A stretch of 26,174 nucleotides of DNA, from NCBI GenBank assembly GCA_034927285.1, contig JAYFQF010000053.1:1-26174 (forward strand), in the 5' to 3' direction. Origin of the DNA: JAYFQF01 sp034927285 (GTDB lineage Bacteria > Bacillota > Peptococcia > DRI-13 > UBA5745). Below the pieces are notes generated by a model that was not told where the DNA came from, searched no databases, and saw only the letters and a list, made by a program, of their open reading frames with translations. The position numbers and the translations under genes are program-made. Below are positions 1-7,485 of the stretch, one piece after another (within the stretch, counting starts at the first letter, position 1; each line of letters opens with the position of its first letter).

Positions 1-129
1 TGTACTTAAAAAATCCTTCACTCAAATCACCTCGGCAAACCACTGTTTACATGAAAATTCAACGAATTGTCCTGCTTTAAGAGTACCATGTTCTGATATG
101 CTTTTACAAGATAAATCCTTTCGAGCGGG

Positions 130-170
130 AAAAAGGCTGCCGCACATCTCCAGTGCGGCAGCCTTTTTTG
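130..170 (-). terminator. intrinsic terminator of the ccpN-ppsR-ppdK operon
   Basis: A perfect 15-bp stem (arms 130-144 and 154-168, 9-nt loop) has A-rich and T-rich flanks, so it can act in both directions. On the minus strand it lies just past the ppdK stop and ends in a U-run. The 129 bases beyond it to the window edge are AT-rich and show no gene. Confidence 0.85.
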
Positions 171-186
171 CTTTTAAACGGTTAGT

Positions 187-2835
187 TTACTTTTTCTCTT
201 TCAGCGCCGCCTGTGCCGCGGCCAGACGGGCCACGGGAACGCGGAAGGGAGAGCAGCTGACAAAGGTCAGGTCAGCCCTGTGGCAGAAATCTATGGAAGC
301 GGGGTTGCCGCCGTGTTCGCCGCAGATGCCGAAGGTTAAGCCGGGTTTAACTTTCCGGGCCTGCCTGACGGCGATCTCCATCAGCCGGCCTACGCCGTCC
401 TCATCCAGTACGGCAAAAGGATTTTCCTTCAGGATCTTCTGGTTCAGGTAGTCATTCATGAACTTGCCTTCGGCATCGTCCCGGGAAAAGCCCAGGGTGG
501 TCTGGGTCAGGTCGTTGGTTCCGAAGGTCATGAAATCGGATTCCTGAGCCAGCCGGTCAGACATCAGGCAAGCCCGGGGCAGCTCCAGCATGACGCCGAC
601 AGTGTAATGGATGTCGACGCCGGATTCGGCAATGACCTTATCGGCTTCCTCCGCAATAGCCGCCCGCAGGATGGATAATTCCTTTTGGTCGATCACCAAA
701 GGGATCTCCACTTCCGGCTTGGGCTGACGGCCTTCTTTAATCAGGCGGACGGAAGCTCTGAAAATGGCCCTGGACTGCATGCGGTAGATTTCCGGAAAAC
801 GGATACCCAGGCGGCAGCCTCTGGTGCCCAGCATGGGGTTGGCTTCGTGGAGGGAGCGGACCTTGGCTAATAAGGTTTCCAACTGGGCCTGTTTTTCCGG
901 TTCCTTATTGAGGACTTTCAACGTATTGATCTCCACCGCCAGGCTTTCGGCATTGGGCAGGAACTCATGGAGAGGGGGGTCCAGAAGGCGGATGGTGACA
1001 TCCAGGCCGTCCATGGCTTTCAGGATGCCGTAGAAGTCTTCTTCCTGGAAGGGCAGTAATTTATCCAGGGCGGCCTGACGATGTTCCAGAGTATCGGACA
1101 TAATCATTTCCTGCATGATCGGCAAACGCTCCTGGGCCATAAACATATGCTCGGTCCGGCAAAGGCCGATGCCTTCGGCGCCCATTTCCCGGGCTTTGGC
1201 GGCGTCTTCCGGCGTGTCGGCGTTGGTGTAGACTCCTAAGCTGCGCAGTTCGTCGGCCCAGGACAGAAACGTCCGGAAAGCGCCTCCCAGGACAGGGTCG
1301 ATCAGAGGCACCTGGCCCAAAACCACACGGCCGGTGCTGCCATCCAGGGAAATCACGTCGTTTTCTTTCAGAACGATATCGCCTACGGTGATGGTTTTGG
1401 CGGCGATATTCACATTCAGGGCATCGCAGCCGCAGACGCAGCATTTGCCCATCCCTCTGGCCACCACGGCGGCGTGGCTGGTCATGCCGCCCCGGCTGGT
1501 CAGCACGCCCTGGGCCACGACAATGCCGTGGATATCGTCGGGAGTAGTCTCGGTCCGGACCAGGATCACCTTTTCTCCGTCGTTTCCTCTTTCATGGGCG
1601 GTGTCGGCGTCGAAAACAATTTTACCACAGGCGGCTCCGGGAGAAGCAGGCAGGCCTACGGCCAAAACGTCAAATTTGGCCTTGGGGTCGATCTGGCGGT
1701 GCAGTAACTGTTCCAAAGCCGCGGGATCCACCCGCAGGATGGCTTCCTCCTTGGTGATCAGCCCTTCGTTTACCATATCCACGGCTACCTGAACCGCGGC
1801 CTGGGCGGTGCGTTTGCCGTTTCTGGTCTGGAGCATGTAGAGCTTCTTATTCTGAATGGTAAATTCGATATCCTGCATATCCCGGTAATGATTTTCCAGG
1901 ATGCCGCAGATTTTCTGGAACTGTTCATAAACCTCGGGGGAATCGGCGGCCAGCTTGCTGATGTGCTGGGGGGTGCGGATACCGGCCACCACGTCTTCGC
2001 CCTGGGCGTTCATCAGGTATTCGCCGTACAGGACCCTTTCACCGGTAGAGGGATTTCTGGTAAAGGCCACGCCGGTGCCGGAATCGTCACCCATATTGCC
2101 GAAAACCATGCATTGCACGTTTACCGCGGTGCCCAGCTCTTCAGAGATTTTATTCAGGCGGCGATAAACCTCGGCTCTTGGATTATACCAGGAAGCGAAT
2201 ACGGCCTCGATGGCTTTCAGCAGCTGGGCCTTGGGCTCGGCGGGGAATTCTTCGCCGGTTTCCTGACGGACAATACGTTTATATTGGGCGATAACCTCTT
2301 TCAAAGATTCCGCCGTCAGGTCTTTATCTTCTTTTACGCCTTGCTTCTTCTTCTGATTTTCCAGGGCCAGTTCGAAATTATAGTGATCGACTCCCATGAC
2401 CACGTCGGCAAACATCTGAATGAAGCGGCGATAGCTGTCATAAGAAAACCGGGGATTGTTGGTGACTTTGATCAGGCCTTCGACGGTTTCCTCGTTTAAG
2501 CCCAGGTTCAGAATAGTGTCCATCATGCCGGGCATGGAAATCGGTGCGCCGGAACGGACGGAAACCAGCAGAGGGTCGTTTTTGTCACCGAATTTTTTGC
2601 CGATTTTCGCTTCCACATCGGCTAACCGGGCCCAAAGCTGCTTTTCCATGCCGGCGGGGAACTTTTTGCCGGCCTTAAAATATTCCTTGCAGGTTTCGGT
2701 AGTGAGGGTTAATCCGGGAGGCACCGGCAGCCCGATATTGGTCATTTCAGCCAGGTTGGCGCCTTTGCCGCCCAATAACAGCCGCATGTCGGCGCTGCCT
2801 TCCTCGAATAAATAAACAAACTTCTTTTCCGTCAT
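187..2835 (-). CDS. ppdK: pyruvate, phosphate dikinase
   Basis: Cytoplasmic enzyme that interconverts pyruvate + ATP + Pi with PEP + AMP + PPi, serving gluconeogenesis or PPi-linked glycolysis. The 882-aa length fits the family. The N-terminal ATP-grasp-like part carries GGKGANLAEM; the swivelling domain has GGMTSHAAVVARG with the phospho-accepting His at about residue 454; the C-terminal TIM-barrel PEP/pyruvate domain has GICGEHGG with the catalytic Cys near 838. I chose the ATG at 2835: an AGGAG site sits 8 nt upstream, whereas the in-frame GTG at 2844 overlaps that site. It follows the ppsR stop by 1 nt, so the two are probably translationally coupled. The Thr next to the catalytic His is the expected target of the upstream ppsR product (family knowledge). 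Confidence 0.97.
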   Translation of the reverse strand: MTEKKFVYLFEEGSADMRLLLGGKGANLAEMTNIGLPVPPGLTLTTETCKEYFKAGKKFPAGMEKQLWARLADVEAKIGKKFGDKNDPLLVSVRSGAPISMPGMMDTILNLGLNEETVEGLIKVTNNPRFSYDSYRRFIQMFADVVMGVDHYNFELALENQKKKQGVKEDKDLTAESLKEVIAQYKRIVRQETGEEFPAEPKAQLLKAIEAVFASWYNPRAEVYRRLNKISEELGTAVNVQCMVFGNMGDDSGTGVAFTRNPSTGERVLYGEYLMNAQGEDVVAGIRTPQHISKLAADSPEVYEQFQKICGILENHYRDMQDIEFTIQNKKLYMLQTRNGKRTAQAAVQVAVDMVNEGLITKEEAILRVDPAALEQLLHRQIDPKAKFDVLAVGLPASPGAACGKIVFDADTAHERGNDGEKVILVRTETTPDDIHGIVVAQGVLTSRGGMTSHAAVVARGMGKCCVCGCDALNVNIAAKTITVGDIVLKENDVISLDGSTGRVVLGQVPLIDPVLGGAFRTFLSWADELRSLGVYTNADTPEDAAKAREMGAEGIGLCRTEHMFMAQERLPIMQEMIMSDTLEHRQAALDKLLPFQEEDFYGILKAMDGLDVTIRLLDPPLHEFLPNAESLAVEINTLKVLNKEPEKQAQLETLLAKVRSLHEANPMLGTRGCRLGIRFPEIYRMQSRAIFRASVRLIKEGRQPKPEVEIPLVIDQKELSILRAAIAEEADKVIAESGVDIHYTVGVMLELPRACLMSDRLAQESDFMTFGTNDLTQTTLGFSRDDAEGKFMNDYLNQKILKENPFAVLDEDGVGRLMEIAVRQARKVKPGLTFGICGEHGGNPASIDFCHRADLTFVSCSPFRVPVARLAAAQAALKEKK

Positions 2836-2836
2836 T

Positions 2837-3652
2837 TCAAACACTCCTCTGCATGATTTGCATGATTTTTCCTGCGGTTTCTTCCATTGCCTTGTTTGAG
2901 ATATCGATGATCGGGCAGCCGATCTTTTTCATGATTTCCTGGGCGTAATCCAGCTCGTTAAGAATCCGCTCCATATTGGTGTAGTTCGTTTCCGCATAGA
3001 TCCCCATTTCTTTCAGACGATTTACCCGGATGGTATGAAGCACGTCAGGCTGGATCGTCAGGCCCACGACCTTGAAACGGGGCATGGAAAACAGTTCCGA
3101 CGGCACCGGAGTTTCCGGCACCAAGGGGATGTTTGCCGCCCGGATGGCCTGGTAAGCCAGATACATACAAAGGGGTGTTTTGGAAGTGCGGGAAATGCCG
3201 ATCAAAACGACATCCGCCTCTTTTAAACCGCTGTTGTCTTTGCCGTCGTCATATTTGATGGCAAATTCGATGGCTTCCACTCTTTTGTGATAAGCTTTGT
3301 CGATCCGATGGGTAAGTCCGGGCTTAAGACGGGGGTCAAGCTTCAGCATCCGGGATATCTGTTCCACATAGGGCCCAAGGATATCCATGGTAACGATATC
3401 CAGGGAACGGCCTTTGTTCATGGTATAGCTGCGCAGATCCGGAGATACTAAAGTAAAAACAATCATCCCGTTTTGATGCTTTCCGGAAATATCCTTAAGG
3501 TACTCGTCAAAGGCCTGATCCACCGCATACTGATCACGGACAAAAGGCAGGCGCCGTATTTCCAGATCCTCGATGGCAAACTGGCTGGTAGCGGCCTGAA
3601 CCAGTTTGGTGCCGGTTTCACCGATGGAATCGGAGAGGACATAAATCAGCAT
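2837..3652 (-). CDS. ppsR: pyruvate, phosphate dikinase regulatory protein (kinase/phosphorylase, DUF299)
   Basis: Bifunctional ADP-dependent protein kinase and Pi-dependent pyrophosphorylase that inactivates and reactivates PPDK by modifying the Thr beside its catalytic His (family knowledge). The 271-aa product has the typical N-terminus with SDSIGETG and the P-loop GISRTSKT at about residues 152-159. It lies between a CcpN-like repressor and ppdK, the expected partner, which makes the assignment to PPDK rather than PEP synthase strong. An AAGGAG site precedes the ATG at normal distance. The end of the gene contains the Shine-Dalgarno for ppdK. Confidence 0.93.
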   Translation of the reverse strand: MLIYVLSDSIGETGTKLVQAATSQFAIEDLEIRRLPFVRDQYAVDQAFDEYLKDISGKHQNGMIVFTLVSPDLRSYTMNKGRSLDIVTMDILGPYVEQISRMLKLDPRLKPGLTHRIDKAYHKRVEAIEFAIKYDDGKDNSGLKEADVVLIGISRTSKTPLCMYLAYQAIRAANIPLVPETPVPSELFSMPRFKVVGLTIQPDVLHTIRVNRLKEMGIYAETNYTNMERILNELDYAQEIMKKIGCPIIDISNKAMEETAGKIMQIMQRSV

Positions 3653-3710
3653 AAAGACTCCTTTTCATGTTAAAACCTGGGCGGCCTTTCGCTTCCAAGC
3701 TCTTATAAGC

Positions 3711-4340
3711 TTATGAACCCAAACGTACAAAGGCCTTGACGATGGTGGTTTTGGTGATCCGGCCTAAAAGCTCTGGTTTTTCTCCGGCAGTTTCCGAAAC
3801 TACCGGCAGACTGTCGATCTGGTGGTCCTGAAGCTTTTGGGCGGCGAAAAGCAGGGTTTCCTCCGGGCGGCAGGTGATCAGGTTGGGCATCCGGGTCATA
3901 ATCATGGACACCGGCAGGTTCCGGATGTCGTTTTGACCCATGGAAGCCCGCAGCAAGTCTTTCCGGGAAACGATACCCACCAGGCCTTCCGCAGGGGAAG
4001 TGATGAAAAGGCTGCCCACGTCCCGCATAAAGACCTCCACTACGGCATCGTAAACGGAAAGCTTACTGTCGATCACCATAGGAACACCCATCCAGTCCCG
4101 GACGATCAGGGCCTTCAGTTTATGGCTCAGCGCGTCGGGAATGCCGCTGCCGTCATAATAGTAGCCTACCCTGGGTTTGGCGGCCAAAATACCGGTGCGG
4201 GTTAAAAAAGCCAGATCAGGCCGCAGGGTGGCCCGGGTAACGCCCAACTGCTCCGCCAGAGCTTCACCGGTAACCGGCCCTTGCTTTTGCACCAGACGCA
4301 GGATTTCTTCCTGACGCTTCGTTAGTAATATATGCTTCAC
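3711..4340 (-). CDS. ccpN: CcpN-family transcriptional repressor (HTH + CBS pair)
   Basis: Cytoplasmic DNA-binding regulator, 209 aa. The N-terminus (about 1-60) is a DeoR/HTH_11-type winged helix with TKRQEEIL and GVTRATLRPDLAFL; the C-terminal half (about 80-205) has two CBS repeats, which usually sense adenine nucleotides. In Bacillus subtilis CcpN represses gluconeogenic genes and sits next to the ppsR homologue yqfL; here ppdK is added to the same unit, so autoregulation of the operon is likely (inference). The start is GTG: a TAG stop lies two codons upstream, so no longer in-frame start exists. The AGGGGG Shine-Dalgarno-like run directly abuts or overlaps this start, which is unusually close. 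Confidence 0.85.
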   Translation of the reverse strand: MKHILLTKRQEEILRLVQKQGPVTGEALAEQLGVTRATLRPDLAFLTRTGILAAKPRVGYYYDGSGIPDALSHKLKALIVRDWMGVPMVIDSKLSVYDAVVEVFMRDVGSLFITSPAEGLVGIVSRKDLLRASMGQNDIRNLPVSMIMTRMPNLITCRPEETLLFAAQKLQDHQIDSLPVVSETAGEKPELLGRITKTTIVKAFVRLGS

Positions 4341-4385
4341 CCCCTATGAATGCGATATCATAAATAGTGAATTTATCACAATAAT

Positions 4386-4414
4386 GTTATACTATATATG
4401 ATAAAAAATGTCTA
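4386..4414 (-). promoter_or_regulatory. sigma-A-type promoter of ccpN-ppsR-ppdK
   Basis: On the minus strand the -35 is TAGACA (4414-4409) and the -10 is TATAAC (4391-4386), with exactly 17 nt between them. The predicted start near 4379 leaves a leader of about 39 nt. The leader holds short inverted repeats (GTGA-N5-TCAC just downstream of the -10, and a GATATC-centred one) that could be operators for the CcpN-like product. The operator idea is inference. Confidence 0.7.
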
Positions 4415-4544
4415 GCATATTCCCGGCCTTTTTCTGCCACCCCAATGTATACTTCAAAATAATTTAATAAAACGTTCATTTTGCCCGGGTTTTTCCAGAA
4501 GAAGAAACATGCTATCATAAGAAGACGGGGAGGAGGAAGAATTT

Positions 4545-5318
4545 ATGGAAAAAGGAAAAGGTCCCGGACCCTTGGACCGCCGCATCGTCATTTTGCTGAT
4601 CGTACTGGCCGTGCTGATCTCCGCCATCGCCGTCAGCTGCTATAGAAATTCTTTTCAGGACCCCTTAGCCGAGGAAAACCAGCCTGTCCCCGGCGAAACC
4701 GCGCCGCCCTCTGAAGAAGGAGACGGCGAGGAGGGCCCGCCGGCAGAAGAGCCTGAGGAAAATCCGGAAGAAGCAAAGGCCAGAGATAATGAAGAAGTCA
4801 GAAAGCTGCTGACAAAAGGACAAAGGCTGGAAAATTTCAGCTATAAGGCGCTTTTTACCAGCAGCGCCAACGAATTCAGTTATGAATTCTATCAGCGGGA
4901 AAATCTGACTAAACTGGTGACCCTGGGGGAGGAGGGAAGCCAGTCGGTAACCATCAGCGACGGATCTTCCACCGTGAGTTATAATTTGCCGGAGAAGACA
5001 GGGTTCAGGATGAAAGGCCCCGCGGATGAAATGGATATCATTCCCAGTATCAGCGCTCTTCTGCAGGACACCTATATATATACCACAGTAGGCGAAGAAA
5101 AGGTTTCGGGGCTGGACTGCCGGGTGGTGGAGACCGAAGACGAATTCGGCTTACTCAAGCTTTGGATTTCCAAAACTCTGGGCCTGCCCGTGAAATATCT
5201 GGGCACTTACGACAGCGGCTGGTACGGGCTGACCCTGTCCGATATTCAAACCGGCCATGCCGACGAAAGTCTCTTTGTGGTCCCTGATGACATTGAAATC
5301 ATCAACGATCAGGACTGA
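4545..5318 (+). CDS. LolA-like lipoprotein of unknown role
   Basis: 257 aa. A positively charged N-terminus is followed by a hydrophobic segment (about 13-32) ending in a lipobox-like AVSC, so it is probably a membrane-anchored lipoprotein on the outer face. Residues about 40-80 are a Pro/Glu-rich linker. The rest looks like the beta-rich LolA/LppX-type fold found in many Firmicute lipoproteins (FSYKALFTSS, GLDCRVVET, LWISKTLGLPVK). A GGAGGAGG run lies 9-14 nt before the ATG. A TATCAT-like -10 occurs at about 4513-4518, but no good -35 was seen. It stands just before spoVAD, so a role in spores is possible but unproven. The fold call rests on pattern recognition only. Confidence 0.6.
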   Translation: MEKGKGPGPLDRRIVILLIVLAVLISAIAVSCYRNSFQDPLAEENQPVPGETAPPSEEGDGEEGPPAEEPEENPEEAKARDNEEVRKLLTKGQRLENFSYKALFTSSANEFSYEFYQRENLTKLVTLGEEGSQSVTISDGSSTVSYNLPEKTGFRMKGPADEMDIIPSISALLQDTYIYTTVGEEKVSGLDCRVVETEDEFGLLKLWISKTLGLPVKYLGTYDSGWYGLTLSDIQTGHADESLFVVPDDIEIINDQD

Positions 5319-5327
5319 GGGCCGGTA

Positions 5328-5398
5328 CATAATTCATCCCTTTTTCAGGAACAATAAGCTTACGTTTTGATTGTGCCAGAGAAAGGGATGAAATTATG
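5328..5398 (+). promoter_or_regulatory. hairpin that pairs the spoVAD Shine-Dalgarno and start codon
   Basis: Arms 5328-5343 and 5382-5398 are complementary over 16 pairs with one bulged base. The right arm contains the GGG of the spoVAD Shine-Dalgarno and its ATG (5396-5398). Inside, 5348-5355 pairs with 5370-5377 with one mismatch, so nearly the whole intergenic space folds into one long stem. In that fold spoVAD translation would be blocked. What would open it is unknown. Confidence 0.55.
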
Positions 5399-6427
5399 CC
5401 TGACAAAAAGCTTGGCAGACAGACCTTATGCTTTCCCAGCAGGCCCAAACTGCTGAATTGGGCCACGGTTACCGGACCCAGGGAGGGCGAGGGTCCTTAT
5501 GGCGATTATTACGACATGGTCAACCCCGACCCGCTTTTGGGCCAGGAGACCTGGGAAAAGGCAGAGCAGCGGCTGATGCAGTACAGCATGGAGCTGGCTT
5601 TGGAAAAAGAAAAGTGGCTGCCGGAGGATCTGGATTTCTTTCTGGGCGGCGATTTAATGAATCAGATTATCTCCGCCAACTTTTCCGCCCGTGAGCTGGG
5701 GGTTCCGTTTCTGGGCCTCTATGGCGCCTGCTCTACCCTGGCGGAGGCCATGACGATAGCTTCCGTGCTGCTGGACGGCGGCTATGCAAAAAAAGTGGGG
5801 GTTTCAGCGGTAAGCCATCATAATTCTGCGGAAAAACAATACCGCTTTCCTACGGAGATGGGCACTCAGCGTCCCATGACGGCCCAGTGGACCGTCACCG
5901 GCGGCGGCTCTTACCTCTTATCCAGTGAAGGCGGCGATGAAAACAGCTGGCATGTAACCATGGCTACCATCGGCAAAGTAAACGACTTGGGAATCCAAAA
6001 CAGCAACGATATGGGTTCGGCAATGGCTCCGGCGGCTTTTGACACCGTCAAGGCCCATTTTACGGATACCGGCCGCCGGCCGGAAGACTATGACGCCATC
6101 ATCACCGGGGATCTGGGCAAGGTGGGTCATGAGGTTCTGATCGATTTCCTTAAGCAGGATAATTTTTCCGGCCAGGTCTTTACCGACTGCGGGCTGTTTG
6201 TATATAATGAAAGCCAGGATGCCCACAGCGGCGGCAGCGGCTGCGGCTGCTCCGCCATTATTTTAGGGCCTGTGTTCCTGGACCGGCAGAAGGCGAAAGC
6301 AGTAAACCGTATTCTCTTTATCGGCACGGGTGCTTTGCATTCCCCGGTCACTTCCTTTCAGGGTGAAACGGTACCCGGCATCGCGCATGCTGTCTGCCTG
6401 GAAAGGGGGACGGCGATATGTGGATGA
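5396..6427 (+). CDS. spoVAD: stage V sporulation protein AD
   Basis: Thiolase-like SpoVA subunit that binds dipicolinic acid; it takes part in loading DPA into the forespore and in its release at germination (family knowledge). The 343-aa product begins with the typical GRQTLCFPSRPKLLNWATVTGPREGEGPYGDYYD and contains LYGACSTLAEAM, AVSHHNSAEKQYRFPTEMG, TGDLGKVGHE and the C-terminal Gly/Cys-rich GGSGCGCSA. It overlaps spoVAE by 10 nt. Unlike the usual spoVAC-AD-AE trio, no spoVAC precedes it. Its start lies in a long hairpin. Confidence 0.96.
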   Translation: MPDKKLGRQTLCFPSRPKLLNWATVTGPREGEGPYGDYYDMVNPDPLLGQETWEKAEQRLMQYSMELALEKEKWLPEDLDFFLGGDLMNQIISANFSARELGVPFLGLYGACSTLAEAMTIASVLLDGGYAKKVGVSAVSHHNSAEKQYRFPTEMGTQRPMTAQWTVTGGGSYLLSSEGGDENSWHVTMATIGKVNDLGIQNSNDMGSAMAPAAFDTVKAHFTDTGRRPEDYDAIITGDLGKVGHEVLIDFLKQDNFSGQVFTDCGLFVYNESQDAHSGGSGCGCSAIILGPVFLDRQKAKAVNRILFIGTGALHSPVTSFQGETVPGIAHAVCLERGTAICG

Positions 6428-6777
6428 CTTTGCTGAAAGCCTTCGTTACCGGCGGCGTGATCTGCGGCATCGGCCAGCTGTTGATGGATCTGACTTCCTA
6501 TAAAATCACGCCGGCCCACATCCTGGTAGGTTATGTCTGCGGCGGTGCCATCATCAGCGCCTTCGGCCTTTATCAGCCTTTGGTGGACTGGGGCGGTTCC
6601 GGAGCCACGGTGCCCTTGTCCGGCTTCGGCCATATGATGACCCAAGGGGCTATCGAAGGGGCCAAAGAGGGCTTTTTGGGCGCTATCGGCGGAGGGCTGA
6701 AAGCCGGGGCCGTGGGCATCAGTGTGGCGGTGATCATGGGCGTTTTGATCGCGGCTTTATTCAAGCCCAAGGGTTAA
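6418..6777 (+). CDS. spoVAE: stage V sporulation protein AE
   Basis: Small integral membrane subunit of the SpoVA DPA channel in the inner spore membrane. The 119-aa product has about three hydrophobic segments and the family landmarks GGVICGIGQLLMD, THILVG-like AHILVGYVCGG and the C-terminal GGLKAGAVGISVAV. An AGGGGG site 8 nt upstream supports the ATG. It overlaps the end of spoVAD, so the two are translationally coupled. Confidence 0.94.
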   Translation: MWMTLLKAFVTGGVICGIGQLLMDLTSYKITPAHILVGYVCGGAIISAFGLYQPLVDWGGSGATVPLSGFGHMMTQGAIEGAKEGFLGAIGGGLKAGAVGISVAVIMGVLIAALFKPKG

Positions 6778-6791
6778 AGGCTCCGGGTGGC

Positions 6792-6820
6792 AACGCATAG
6801 CTGAATGATAACGCATAGCT
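6792..6820 (+). repeat. 11-bp direct repeat pair
   Basis: AACGCATAGCT occurs at 6792-6802 and again at 6810-6820, 18 bp apart, between spoVAE and the next gene. They could be a small tandem-duplication remnant or a paired regulator site. No function can be read from the sequence. Confidence 0.5.
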
Positions 6821-6838
6821 TCAGAAGGTGATGAGACG

Positions 6839-7240
6839 ATGAATTTATCTCTGGATCGGAATTTTGCCGGCTGGCCGGCCCAGTGGCGCTTCTGTCTGGC
6901 TCTGGGCTACCGGCCCGGTTTCGGCGGCACACCTTCTGAAGCTTTTTCTTTTAAAAAAGCCGTGAGCGGCTTTTTGGCGGAACAGCCCGTTTATCGCTGG
7001 AACAAGCTTTTTCAGGCTCTGGAGGAATATTACGCCTGTCTTTTCCATATCAGATATTTGATGCAGAGCGCCGAAAAAGTGGCTCATGAAGACAATGAAG
7101 CGTTTATCCGGCAGATCCTGGAGCAAAGCCGGGTCAGCCTGGCCAAAAGCGCTAAGGAGGACTGGCCGGAGCTGACCGGCCTTTGGAATCAGAAGCTTCT
7201 GCATCTGCGTTATTATGAGGACCTTTTTGGTCAGGAATAA
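6839..7240 (+). CDS. unrecognised 133-aa protein
   Basis: I do not recognise this family. The protein is soluble-looking, rich in aromatic residues, with no signal peptide or membrane segment. The middle and C-terminal parts (YRWNKLFQALEEYYACLFHIRYLMQ and later) look alpha-helical. An AAGGTGA site 7 nt upstream supports the start. It lies between spoVAE and a Nif3-family gene on the same strand, with 61 and 245 nt gaps, so co-transcription with spoVA is possible. Codon use resembles its neighbours, so it is probably a real resident gene. Confidence 0.6.
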   Translation: MNLSLDRNFAGWPAQWRFCLALGYRPGFGGTPSEAFSFKKAVSGFLAEQPVYRWNKLFQALEEYYACLFHIRYLMQSAEKVAHEDNEAFIRQILEQSRVSLAKSAKEDWPELTGLWNQKLLHLRYYEDLFGQE

Positions 7241-7249
7241 AGGCTGTAA

Positions 7250-7306
7250 GCCGGGGCTGAAGCCCGGCCAAGCGGAATTGGTCCGCTGCCGTCGGGAGCC
7301 CGCGGC
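7250..7306 (+). other. three consecutive hairpins upstream of the Nif3-family gene
   Basis: Within the 245-nt gap, 7250-7268, 7271-7287 and 7288-7306 each fold into a GC-rich stem (for example AGCGGA/TCCGCT with a 5-nt loop). No U-run follows, so these are not clear terminators. They match no riboswitch class I recognise. The rest of the gap to 7485 shows only a CCGGAA/TTCCGG pairing at 7326-7368 and the ribosome binding site of the next gene. Confidence 0.4.
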
Positions 7307-7485
7307 CTGTCTCCTGCTTCTGCTTCCGGAAAAGACGTCATACCTGTCAAATCCCGCAGGAATTCCGGCAAAGGTGTCGAATGCATATTATGGCGTAAAA
7401 TGTTGGAAAATCTGCCGATCAGCGTTTCCGATTACTTTCATGCCGATTTATCACCCGGGTCATAGGATAAAATGGAGGTGGAAAA

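Noticed and set aside
1888..2499. 203-aa open frame on the plus strand inside ppdK
   Set aside because: Antisense shadow of a highly conserved enzyme; no ribosome binding site and no recognisable protein features.
7381..7392. Sigma-F/G promoter (CATATTA -10) upstream of the Nif3-family gene
   Set aside because: No matching -35 at 15-16 nt upstream.
7241..7485. Cobalamin riboswitch before the Nif3-family gene
   Set aside because: The GCCGGGGCTGAAG piece is superficially similar, but the conserved GCCACTG box and core are missing.
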